This document shows, piece after piece, positions 1 to 6,320 of a stretch of 6,382 nt of DNA (its first letter is position 1; the number at the start of each line of letters is the position of its first letter). A program made the translations under genes and the position numbers. Location of the stretch: assembly GCA_964575225.1 (NCBI GenBank), contig CAZNQW010000225.1, forward strand, positions 1 to 6,382. Direction: 5' to 3'. Origin of the DNA: CAZNQW01 sp964575225 (GTDB lineage: Bacteria > Chloroflexota > Anaerolineae > JAAYZQ01). The notes below the pieces were generated by a model. It searched no databases, had not been told where the DNA came from, and worked only from the letters and a program-made list of their open reading frames with translations.

Positions 1-33
1 TTCTGGTCTCGACGTAGCAAGGTGTTGCTCCTG

Positions 34-91
34 GGGCAGAGGCATACAGCAGGTGAGTGCGAAGGATTCCTAACCGATCATGCGACTGCCC
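34..91 (-). other. Stem-forming leader segment of unknown identity
   Basis: Starting about 5 nt after the predicted start site, the minus-strand transcript can pair GGGCAG (86-91) with CTGCCC (34-39). After a symmetric 2x2 internal loop, GCAT (80-83) pairs with ATGC (42-45). This closes a 34-nt terminal region. No U-run follows, so it is not an intrinsic terminator. I compared it by eye with the main riboswitch signature motifs (TPP, FMN, cobalamin, SAM, glycine, fluoride), SRP RNA, RNase P and tRNA, and recognised none. It could be a structured 5' leader or a chance pairing of 10 bp. Confidence 0.25.
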
Positions 92-102
92 TCACGTTTC
101 CC

Positions 103-131
103 ATTATACTACAGAAAGGGGTGGAACCCAA
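103..131 (-). promoter_or_regulatory. Sigma-70-type promoter firing off the left edge
   Basis: On the minus strand TTGGGT (126-131) and a perfect TATAAT (103-108) are separated by exactly 17 bp, and the -10 is preceded by AG. The predicted start site is near 96. It lies 67 bp past the stop of the radical SAM gene, so it would start a new transcript running out of the window. No gene is visible in the 95 bases that follow, which suggests a leader. The -35 closely resembles the one used for the ydcF-like gene (TTGGGC, same spacing). The call rests on motif match alone. Confidence 0.6.
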
Positions 132-198
132 ACAGGGACGGGATGGGCGTATGCGGAGAGTGGGCAGCGAGCCTGTGCAGATCTTGTCTGGCGGCTAC

Positions 199-1824
199 CT
201 ATTCGCACACGCCGCAGGCATTGCAATCGTTGGGAGGGCAGGGAGGCGATGTGATCTCTTTTTCGGCTCGCCGCAGTTCGCGGCTCAGGTGGGTTTCGCG
301 CACGCCGTTTTGGATAAAGTCCCACGGTAGAGGTTCCTCAGGCGACCGTTCCCTCAGAAATTCGTCCGGTGACAGATTCTCCTGGCGCAGCGCTTCGCGC
401 CAGGCAGCCGGTGATAGGTGCTCCATCCGAATCAGTACCTGCGATAACCTGCGGTCGCCGCGGGCGAGCACCCCCTGGATCTCGGACCAAACCGGGCTTT
501 CGGCCTTGAGACCGATGCCGCGCCGGGCCAATTGTCTCTCCACGGTGGCGATCCGTTTCTTGACCACCTTGGAGGGGGCCTGGGCCATTCGTTGGAAGGG
601 GGTATGCGCTTTGGGTACAAAGGGGGTCAAGTTCACGGTCACCTGTCGCCGGAATCGCTCGGCGCAGGTCTGAGCTAGGTCGATCAAGGCACGGATATCT
701 TGATCGGTCTCGGTGGGCAGGCCCACCATGAAATAGAGTTTGAGCTGCTCGAAATCATAGTGAGCCGCCCGTTCGACAGCATGCAGGACATGTTCTTCCG
801 TGTGAGTCTTGTTGATGACGGCGCGAAGGCGCTGCGAGCCTGCCTCCGGGGCGATGGTCAGCGTTCGCGCGCCCGATTCGGCCAAAGCCGCCAGCAACGG
901 CTCGGAGAGGGGATCGACCCGCATGGAAGACACGCTGAGATGGGCGCCCATGGCTCGCAACTCGGTGGCGATCCGATCGATCTCGGGGTGATCCGAGACC
1001 GCTGCGCTCACCAGACCGATCCGGGAACCATACTCCATAAGGTTCTGCCCTTGTTCCAGGATGCGATCCGCCGAGCGATAGCGAGGGGGGCGATAAACAT
1101 AGCCTGCCAGACAGAATCGGCAGCCTCGCCCACACCCCCGCGCGATCTCGATCAGCCCTACGTCGCCGAATTCGGTCTCGGGCGTCCATACGACCGAGTG
1201 GGTGGGGTGATCATCCAAATGGGCGGTCCATTGGCGTTGCACAGGGCCGGTCTTTACAGTGGGTTGCTGGGCCTGGGGAAGATAGATACCTGGAACCCCA
1301 GCGAGGGCCTGGATGGCCTGGTCCCGCCCCTGCTCTGTGTGGAGCAGGGCGTCGGTCAGTTTGTCAAAAACAGGTTCGATTTCGCCGATGAGGATGGCGT
1401 CCAACAGAGGGGCCAGCGGTACGGGATTGGCCGACAGAGCCGGTCCTCCGGCGATCAAGAGGGGGTGGCTGTCGTCGCGATCACGAGCCAGTGGGGGGAT
1501 GCCTGCCGCTCGAAGGAGGTAGGCGATGTTGAAATAGTCCATCTCAAAGGCGATGGAAAAGGCAATGACCGGGAAATAGTCGAGGGGTGATCCGCTTTCC
1601 AACGACAGAGGTGGGGTCAGATCGGTGAATACTCGCTCGCAGACCGTGTCGTCCCGAGCATTCCACAGGGCGTAGAGGCTGTGGATGGCCAGGTTGGACA
1701 TGCCCAAGTAATAGGTGTTGGGAAAGACCAGGGCAATGGGAAGTTTGCCGCCCCAGTCCTTGGTTATCGCACCGCGCTCTCTTGCCAGGAACCGTTTGGT
1801 TTGTTCGATCTGCTGCCAGGTCAT
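199..1824 (-). CDS. B12-binding-domain radical SAM protein, TIGR03960-like
   Basis: This 541-residue protein has the architecture of COG1032/TIGR03960 radical SAM proteins. Residues about 28-155 resemble a cobalamin-binding-like Rossmann region, with a GMSNLAIHSLY segment, an LIAGGPALSANP loop (123-134) and an ILIGEIEPV segment. No DxHxxG base-off motif is visible. The radical SAM core begins near residue 223 and has the CxxxCxxC cluster motif at C231, C235 and C238, followed by VSSMRVDP (298-305), IAPEAGSQRLR (324-334) and GLPTE (368-372). The tail carries C529, C534, C537 and C540, which could hold an extra metal or Fe-S centre. The start is supported by GGAGAGG (1829-1835) a few bases upstream and a family-like N terminus. 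The gene lies 15 bp behind the ydcF-like gene, so they are probably cotranscribed. TIGR03960 proteins are usually fused to or followed by a TIGR03936/DUF2344 protein; neither is present here. The reaction catalysed is unknown. Radical SAM assignment is firm; the subfamily is likely. Confidence 0.9.
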   Translation of the reverse strand: MTWQQIEQTKRFLARERGAITKDWGGKLPIALVFPNTYYLGMSNLAIHSLYALWNARDDTVCERVFTDLTPPLSLESGSPLDYFPVIAFSIAFEMDYFNIAYLLRAAGIPPLARDRDDSHPLLIAGGPALSANPVPLAPLLDAILIGEIEPVFDKLTDALLHTEQGRDQAIQALAGVPGIYLPQAQQPTVKTGPVQRQWTAHLDDHPTHSVVWTPETEFGDVGLIEIARGCGRGCRFCLAGYVYRPPRYRSADRILEQGQNLMEYGSRIGLVSAAVSDHPEIDRIATELRAMGAHLSVSSMRVDPLSEPLLAALAESGARTLTIAPEAGSQRLRAVINKTHTEEHVLHAVERAAHYDFEQLKLYFMVGLPTETDQDIRALIDLAQTCAERFRRQVTVNLTPFVPKAHTPFQRMAQAPSKVVKKRIATVERQLARRGIGLKAESPVWSEIQGVLARGDRRLSQVLIRMEHLSPAAWREALRQENLSPDEFLRERSPEEPLPWDFIQNGVRETHLSRELRRAEKEITSPPCPPNDCNACGVCE

Positions 1825-1839
1825 GGGACCTCTCCGGCG

Positions 1840-2514
1840 CTAGCCCGTACTGGCGGTGGGCGCCAGGCCATAGACCCAACGACTCAATGGGGTGGTCCAC
1901 TCGTAGGGGATGCCCATTTTCTCCATATAGATCCAGAGGATGCCTACGGTCTCGCGGGCAGTCAGCAAGGCCCGTGTGCGCCAGGGGATGGCGGACAGAT
2001 CGGTGCTGGTGGGGCTGGAATAGACGACAAGTCCTTCCCCTTCAAAGAGCACCCGGGCGCGTTCGAGGTGCAAGGGATGGCTGACCAGGATGGCTGTCCG
2101 CCAGCCCTGCAAAGCCATTAGTTCGGCAGCGCGGCTGGCATCCTCCCGCGTGGTCGACGAGCCATCGGCAATGAGCACCTTGTTGGGAGGCACTCCCTGC
2201 GAAATGGCCAACTCGCGAGCCACAGCCGCCGCCGATAGGCGATCCTGATGGAACCCTCCGGTGCAGATGACATAAGGGGCTAATCCCCGTTGAAAGAGGG
2301 CCACGGCGTGCATCGTGCGCTCGTACAGATCGGGCCCGGCTTGGCCGTCGGCCTCTACGCGCGCACCGAGAACCACGATGGCTTCTGTCTGTCGAGCTTC
2401 ATCGCGGCTACCTGTCCGGTTCACTTGCCAGCAGATGAAAACAAAGGTAACAGCCGCTGCCATCACGACCAGGATGGCCAGCGTCACCAGGAAGCGGATC
2501 CCTTTTTGCACCAT
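1840..2514 (-). CDS. YdcF/SanA-like DUF218 membrane-anchored protein
   Basis: A 224-residue protein of the DUF218 (PF02698; YdcF/ElyC/SanA) family. One hydrophobic segment near residues 7-28 follows a short K/R-containing N terminus, so it is probably an N-in, C-out signal anchor with the domain outside the cytoplasm. The domain shows the family motifs in order: AIVVLGARV (45-53), YERTMHAVALF (64-74), ICTGG (83-87), SSTTREDA (119-126), which is the family's typical TxxE/TRxDA-like patch, and LVSHPLHLERA (143-153). Some relatives are linked to envelope integrity and peptidoglycan precursor metabolism, but no reaction is established for this member. The length is normal for the short, single-TM branch. 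No Shine-Dalgarno sequence precedes the ATG, and the promoter -10 lies only 6 bp upstream, so the message is probably leaderless. It is the first gene of a two-gene unit with the radical SAM gene. Family assignment is firm; function is open. Confidence 0.9.
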   Translation of the reverse strand: MVQKGIRFLVTLAILVVMAAAVTFVFICWQVNRTGSRDEARQTEAIVVLGARVEADGQAGPDLYERTMHAVALFQRGLAPYVICTGGFHQDRLSAAAVARELAISQGVPPNKVLIADGSSTTREDASRAAELMALQGWRTAILVSHPLHLERARVLFEGEGLVVYSSPTSTDLSAIPWRTRALLTARETVGILWIYMEKMGIPYEWTTPLSRWVYGLAPTASTG

Positions 2515-2520
2515 GGGGCC

Positions 2521-2549
2521 ATTATATCATTTTGCCTGACAATGCCCAA
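2521..2549 (-). promoter_or_regulatory. Promoter of the ydcF-like/radical SAM unit
   Basis: TTGGGC (2544-2549) and a perfect TATAAT (2521-2526) are spaced 17 bp apart on the minus strand. The expected start, about 7 nt past the -10, falls on or within a base or two of the A of the ATG at 2514, predicting a leaderless mRNA. The promoter sits in the 66-bp gap after nrdJ, where no clear intrinsic terminator hairpin is seen, so readthrough from nrdJ is also possible. Confidence 0.65.
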
Positions 2550-2580
2550 ATCTGGAGCGTCGGATGCTTCAATTTTTCGA

Positions 2581-5013
2581 TCAACACTCACTGAACCCGC
2601 AATTCAGGCATTTGCGGCACCCTTCCATGGCCACAAAGCTCGCCTGACCGCAATCGGGGCACAGGTCGGCGGAGGCATGGGGCATGTGTAAAGGCAGAGG
2701 GAGCTGCTCGGGTGGCTGTTCAGCCTCGACCATGGCAATGTGGCGGGCAAGGATCTGGGCTACGGCGTCGGGCAGCGAACGGACGCGGTTGGGGCCAAAG
2801 CCCATAGGCCGTTGTCCGCCAATCCCCGCCAATTGATCGATCACTTCTACCAGGCGTTCCTGTGGGTTGAGCGGGGATGGCATACGCAGGATCAAGCTGA
2901 TCAGGCGGCCGATGGCCTCGGCGACGGCTGCTGTGTCAGAACCGGCCTTGCCCACATTGGCGAAAACTTCAAACGGCAGCCGGTTTCCGTTCTCGTTGAC
3001 GGTGATATAGGCGGTTCCCAGCGGTGTGGGGGTGCGATAGGTGGTGCCATACAGCACCGCGGGGCGCGGCTTGCGAGGTTCCGAGTCCAGCATCCCGTCC
3101 CCTTTGGCGGATTTGGTCTGCTGCGTCTCAAGCACCACTTTTTCCCGCGAGCCGGTGACATAGACGGTCAACCCCTTGCAACCCAGCCGCCAGGCGAGCT
3201 GATAAGCGTGTGCGATGTTATCGGCCGACGCATCGGCCGGGAAATTGACGGTCTTGGAAATGCTATTGTCCACAAACGCCTGAATGGCCGCTTGCATCCG
3301 CACATGCTCTTCGGCCGGGATATCGTTGGCAATGACAAAGGTGCGGCGGATAGGCTCAGGTACCTGGACGACATCTTGGCAGCTCCCGGTTTCGGCTACC
3401 TCGGCGGCAATCCAATCACGTGTCTGTTTGTCCAGCCCGGCCCTTTCCAGCGCCTGCAAAAACAGGGGACTGGTGTAGGTGAGTTCGACATCCTCGTCGC
3501 CGTCTTTAAAGTGGCGAACATAGGCCAGGGCAAAGGCCGGTTCACAGCCATAGGCCTCGCAGCCCGATACTGTGGCGATGGTGCCGGTCGGGGCTACGGT
3601 GGTTTGGGCCGCATTGCGAATACCCGATGCTTCGATGCCCCGCACGATTTGGGTCCAATCGAGAGGAGGGCGCTGAAAATCCAGGGTGTAGGGCGACAGC
3701 GGGGTTGGAGGGCGCCAGGTGAGGTTCTCGGGATCGTAAATGCTGCCTTCGATCACGGGAAACGGTCCTCGCTCTCGGGCCAGCTCGATGCTGGTGCGCA
3801 TGGCGTGAAAGCGGACAAACTCCATGACCTGGGCGGCAAGTTCTTCGGCTTGCGGGCTCCCATAGCGGACGCCCACCTGCCACATGAGGTCACCCAAGCC
3901 CATGATGCCCAGGCCAATACGCCGGGATTGGAGGGCCGCCTCTTCGATCTCTGGGACGGCCGGCACGTAGCTGTTGGCATCGACTACGTTATCCAGGAAT
4001 CGGGTGGCCACTTGGACGGTCTCTTGCAGCTTGGGCCAATCCACCTGCTGGGTGAGGGTGATGTGTTGGGCCAGATTCACCGAAGCCAGGCAGCAGTTCT
4101 CATAGGGCCCCAACCACTGCTCGCCGCAGGGATTGGTCGCCTCCAGCTCGTAGAGATGGGGTAGCGGGTTGCCACGGTTGGCCACGTCCAAAAAGAGGAT
4201 GCCGGGCTCACCGTTGCGATGAGCGTGGCGGACGATTTCATCATAGACTGTGCGTGCGGGGAGGCGCTGCCACACCGCTCCGTCTTGAGGGTTCACCAGA
4301 TCGTATTCCTCATTAGCCTCGACGGCGCGCATAAAGCTATCGGTGATGCCCACCGAGATGTTAAAGTTGGTGATGTCGCCTTCCTGGCTCTTGCAGCGGA
4401 TGAATTCCATGATGTCCGGGTGGTCTACCCGAAGGACGGCCATGTTGGCGCCCCGGCGAGTGCCCCCTTGGGCGATCTCCCCAAAGGCTTTGTCGTATAC
4501 GCGCAAAAAGCCTACCGGTCCGGTGGCAATCCCTTTGCTGGTCTTTACTCGGGCGCCTTTGGGCCGGAGTCTGGAAAAGGAAAAGCCATTGCCCCCGCCC
4601 GTCTGCTGCACCAACGCGGCCATCCGCAGGGTGCTAAAGATGCCGGCAGGATCCCGCCCCATGTCATCCTGGATGGGCAGGACAAAGCAGGCGGCCAATT
4701 GCCCCAGGGGTGTGCCGGCGCCGGTAAAGGTCGGCGAGTTGGGCATAAAACGGAAGGAAGTCAGCATGTTGTAGAACGTCTGGGCGCTGGCCTCGGCGTC
4801 GCCTCCATACTCGCGATCGGGCTCGGCAATCACCCGTGCCACCCGCCAGAACATTTCTGCCGGCGTCTCGATCGGTTTTCCATCTGCATCTCTCAGAAGA
4901 TAGCGCTTTGCCAAAACGGTGAGCGCGTTTTCGCTGAGGGCGATGGGTTTTTCCTTGGGGTTTGGCTGGTTATCCATGATTTCGTCTACGATAGCCTCTA
5001 TAGATTCTGACAT
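2581..5013 (-). CDS. nrdJ: Class II (adenosylcobalamin-dependent) ribonucleotide reductase
   Basis: An 810-residue protein that reduces ribonucleotides to deoxyribonucleotides in the cytoplasm. It uses a thiyl radical made by homolysis of adenosylcobalamin, with no need for oxygen or a separate radical subunit. Visible landmarks are C109 in GQLAACFVLP (one of the redox pair), GGGNGFSFSRLRP (139-151), NFNISVGIT (216-224), NPCGEQ (294-299; C296 as thiyl cysteine, E298), ENCCLASVNL (305-314; C307 aligns as the partner of C109, with C308 an extra adjacent cysteine), RIGLGIMGLGD (365-375) and APTGTIATVSGCEAYG (474-489). A TSCPD-type domain spans about 655-760. The C-terminal zinc ribbon has C785, C788, C799, C802, C805 and C810, whose terminal cysteines normally relay electrons from thioredoxin. 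This layout matches the Thermotoga-type TIGR02504 enzyme and is full length, with no intein. The start overlaps the ogt stop by 16 bp, with GGAAAAG at 5018-5024 as ribosome site; ATG at codon 14 is an alternative. It is the last gene of the nrdR operon. Confidence 0.97.
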   Translation of the reverse strand: MSESIEAIVDEIMDNQPNPKEKPIALSENALTVLAKRYLLRDADGKPIETPAEMFWRVARVIAEPDREYGGDAEASAQTFYNMLTSFRFMPNSPTFTGAGTPLGQLAACFVLPIQDDMGRDPAGIFSTLRMAALVQQTGGGNGFSFSRLRPKGARVKTSKGIATGPVGFLRVYDKAFGEIAQGGTRRGANMAVLRVDHPDIMEFIRCKSQEGDITNFNISVGITDSFMRAVEANEEYDLVNPQDGAVWQRLPARTVYDEIVRHAHRNGEPGILFLDVANRGNPLPHLYELEATNPCGEQWLGPYENCCLASVNLAQHITLTQQVDWPKLQETVQVATRFLDNVVDANSYVPAVPEIEEAALQSRRIGLGIMGLGDLMWQVGVRYGSPQAEELAAQVMEFVRFHAMRTSIELARERGPFPVIEGSIYDPENLTWRPPTPLSPYTLDFQRPPLDWTQIVRGIEASGIRNAAQTTVAPTGTIATVSGCEAYGCEPAFALAYVRHFKDGDEDVELTYTSPLFLQALERAGLDKQTRDWIAAEVAETGSCQDVVQVPEPIRRTFVIANDIPAEEHVRMQAAIQAFVDNSISKTVNFPADASADNIAHAYQLAWRLGCKGLTVYVTGSREKVVLETQQTKSAKGDGMLDSEPRKPRPAVLYGTTYRTPTPLGTAYITVNENGNRLPFEVFANVGKAGSDTAAVAEAIGRLISLILRMPSPLNPQERLVEVIDQLAGIGGQRPMGFGPNRVRSLPDAVAQILARHIAMVEAEQPPEQLPLPLHMPHASADLCPDCGQASFVAMEGCRKCLNCGFSEC

Positions 5014-5567
5014 GATGCTTTTCCATTTCTCGGCGAAGCGTAATAGAACGCTTCGGTGATCACCCGACCTCCCGGGTTAACGCGGATTCCCTCTATCTCG
5101 AGGAGTGCCCTTTTCATTTCGAGCCCGCCCTGGTAGCCTCCCAACTGACCGTTGGTCCGAACTGCGCGATGGCAGGGGATCAGAATGGGAAATGGATTGC
5201 GGGCCAGAGCGTTTCCCACCGCTCGAGCGCCTCCGTCGACGCCCAGGTACCGGGCTATCAGCCCGTATGTGCTCACCCTGCCGCGCGGAATTTGGTACTC
5301 GGCGATAAGGACCCGGCGTTGAAAAGGGGAGCAGGTCTCCAATGCCAGAATCTCCAGGGGAAACTGGACGTCTACCCCTTCAAAGAATCGGGACATTTGC
5401 TGCGTCAGGTCTGCGATGGTTGGGCACGTATGCTCTTGAGCGCCGGCAGGCCGGCCTGCAAAAGGGAAAAGGACACGCTGGACCTTTGGGCCCTGCATCG
5501 TGTCCCGCCATAGTAGGGTGAGCGCGCCAAACGGCGATGATACGAGACTTAGTGACAACGGTGTCAT
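4998..5567 (-). CDS. ogt: Methylated-DNA-protein cysteine methyltransferase (Ogt/MGMT)
   Basis: A 189-residue suicide repair protein that moves the alkyl group from O6-alkylguanine to its own cysteine. The C-terminal catalytic domain is canonical: FQRRVLIAEYQIPRGRVSTYG (82-102), the helix-turn-helix region with ARAVG (R115 as the base-flipping arginine), the NP hinge at N124, and the active site ILIPCHR with C132, followed by GGYQGG. The N-terminal half is the usual divergent cap. There is no Ada N-terminal zinc domain or AraC region. The last roughly 20 residues extend beyond the usual end, and their coding sequence overlaps the start of nrdJ. The ATG lies 7 bp after the nrdR stop and has no good Shine-Dalgarno sequence, which points to coupling with nrdR translation. 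Its place between nrdR and nrdJ suggests coexpression of repair with deoxynucleotide synthesis. Family and activity are confident; the regulatory reading is inference. Confidence 0.95.
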   Translation of the reverse strand: MTPLSLSLVSSPFGALTLLWRDTMQGPKVQRVLFPFAGRPAGAQEHTCPTIADLTQQMSRFFEGVDVQFPLEILALETCSPFQRRVLIAEYQIPRGRVSTYGLIARYLGVDGGARAVGNALARNPFPILIPCHRAVRTNGQLGGYQGGLEMKRALLEIEGIRVNPGGRVITEAFYYASPRNGKASCQNL

Positions 5568-5574
5568 CTTGTTT

Positions 5575-6066
5575 CTATATATCGAGTCTCATCTGAGCCT
5601 TGAGAATCGCCTCTCGCTGTCGTCTTTCCAGCAGACTTTCGATCTCGTCGGCAAGGTCCTCAACATCGGCAAAACGGCGGTAGATGGTCGCAAAGCGTAT
5701 GTAGGCCACTTCGTCGAGCTTGCGCAGGCTCTGCATGACCATCTCGCCGATTTCGCGGCTGGTGACTTCGCGGCTGCCCCGGTGGTACAGTTCGCTTTCA
5801 ATGCTGGCCACGACATCTTCGATCTCTTCGATGGCCACCGGACGTTTTCCACAGGCAATGTGAACGCCTTTCAATATCTTTTCACGATCAAAAGGTTCGC
5901 GGCGGCCGTCCTGTTTGACGACCATCAGACGAAGGGCAGCCACCCGTTCGTAGGTGGTAAACCGTCGGTTGCAGGCTTCGCACTCTCGGCGGCGGCGGAT
6001 GCCGCCCTCGGCGTCGCGAGTGTCAATGACACGCGAATCGGCTGATCCGCAGAATGGGCATTTCAC
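5575..6066 (-). CDS. nrdR: NrdR, ATP/dATP-sensing repressor of ribonucleotide reductase genes
   Basis: A 163-residue NrdR with both expected domains. The N-terminal zinc ribbon has C3, C6, C29 and C32 around the family signature MKCPFCG, SRVIDTRDAEGGIRRRREC (11-29) and RFTTYERV. The ATP-cone runs from about 49 to 139 and includes VVKQDGRREPFDREKI (49-64) and VAYIRFATIYRRF (120-132). The family binds NrdR boxes at nrd promoters when loaded with ATP/dATP and represses transcription. The start codon is GTG, chosen because it gives the family's invariant N terminus and has GGAG (6074-6077) 7 nt upstream. The C terminus extends about 15 residues past the minimal family length, ending in a charged helix, which is common. 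First gene of the operon with ogt and nrdJ. Two NrdR-box-like sites in its own leader suggest autoregulation. Confidence 0.98.
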   Translation of the reverse strand: MKCPFCGSADSRVIDTRDAEGGIRRRRECEACNRRFTTYERVAALRLMVVKQDGRREPFDREKILKGVHIACGKRPVAIEEIEDVVASIESELYHRGSREVTSREIGEMVMQSLRKLDEVAYIRFATIYRRFADVEDLADEIESLLERRQREAILKAQMRLDI

Positions 6067-6227
6067 GCTTTCACTCCATCAATCCGGGTACAGTGGTGGG
6101 TACAAGGGGGCTTGGGTACGGCCCCGAGTCTACCAATGAAATTGAGTGCCAACAGTTGATCCTGACAGATACACAACATCTCGTGGCCCATTCCATCCCT
6201 TGCCACAAGATGCGGTAGGCGGCTCAT
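6063..6227 (-). CDS. Possible small leader ORF overlapping the nrdR start
   Basis: An uninterrupted 54-codon ATG frame ends with TGA sharing GTGA with the nrdR start codon. The first ATG lies directly after the -10 and is probably upstream of the start site. The likelier start is the ATG at 6189-6191, with AAGGG (6197-6201) 5 nt upstream, giving 42 residues. The product would contain a CIC pair, a hydrophobic stretch (LLALNFIG) and CTHHC, and has no family I recognise. In favour are the stop/start overlap, typical of translational coupling, and the ribosome-site-like AAGGG. Against are the short length, high GC (where open frames arise by chance) and the fact that the same DNA carries the candidate NrdR boxes. 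Confidence 0.25.
   Translation of the reverse strand: MSRLPHLVARDGMGHEMLCICQDQLLALNFIGRLGAVPKPPCTHHCTRIDGVKA
6171..6186 (+). promoter_or_regulatory. Candidate NrdR box (distal)
   Basis: The 16-mer ACACAACATCTCGTGG agrees with the NrdR-box consensus ACACwATATmTwGTGT at 13 of 16 positions, including ACAC and GTG of the two half-sites. It lies about 35-50 bp downstream of the predicted nrdR start site. The match was counted by eye; the consensus is from established knowledge of the NrdR regulon. Confidence 0.5.
6203..6218 (+). promoter_or_regulatory. Candidate NrdR box (proximal, one good half)
   Basis: CCACAAGATGCGGTAG matches the consensus ACACwATATmTwGTGT at 9 of 16 positions, mostly in its left half (CACAA, AT). 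It sits 32 bp from the distal site, the roughly three-helical-turn spacing seen between paired NrdR boxes, and directly after the predicted transcription start. Alone it would be weak; its support comes from the spacing. Confidence 0.35.
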
Positions 6228-6256
6228 ACTATACCATAGAATGGCCGAGATGGCAA
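6228..6256 (-). promoter_or_regulatory. Promoter of the nrdR-ogt-nrdJ operon
   Basis: TTGCCA (6251-6256) and TATAGT (6228-6233) are spaced 17 bp apart on the minus strand, with the start expected near 6221. This gives a leader of about 155 nt before nrdR. It is the only good sigma-70-like match in the region between nrdR and the terminator to the right. NrdR-box-like sites lie immediately downstream. Confidence 0.65.
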
Positions 6257-6320
6257 GACTATGAACTCGGTTCTGGGAGGTTTTGGCAAATTTTTAACGT
6301 TGCGTTCTAGAGGTTATTTC

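Noticed and set aside
34..91. Intrinsic terminator for the radical SAM gene
   Set aside because: The stem is interrupted, its loop is 34 nt and no T-run follows; a promoter also lies between it and the gene.
22..330. Plus-strand open frame crossing the left intergenic region
   Set aside because: It runs into the 3' end of the radical SAM gene in antisense and has no ribosome site or domain; the minus-strand promoter at 103-131 explains the region better.
700..1590. A 296-codon open frame on the plus strand
   Set aside because: It is antisense to the radical SAM gene, which has clear motifs and a ribosome site, and the frame has no recognisable features.
2740..4164. A 474-codon open frame on the plus strand
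   Set aside because: It lies wholly antisense to the well-conserved nrdJ, and its translation shows no domain. Long antisense frames are expected opposite GC-rich genes.
4219..5010. A 263-codon plus-strand frame
   Set aside because: It is a shadow opposite the N-terminal half of nrdJ, with no family resemblance.
2581..5013. Intein or group I/II intron in nrdJ, a common target of such elements
   Set aside because: The reading frame is continuous, of normal length, and the motifs around NPCGE and APTGT are uninterrupted.
6067..6221. Cobalamin riboswitch in the nrdR-nrdJ leader
   Set aside because: It would make sense for a B12-dependent reductase, but only a partial B12-box-like CCACTG is present. 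No full GCCACTG box or the other conserved core segments are seen, and the leader is short for this class.
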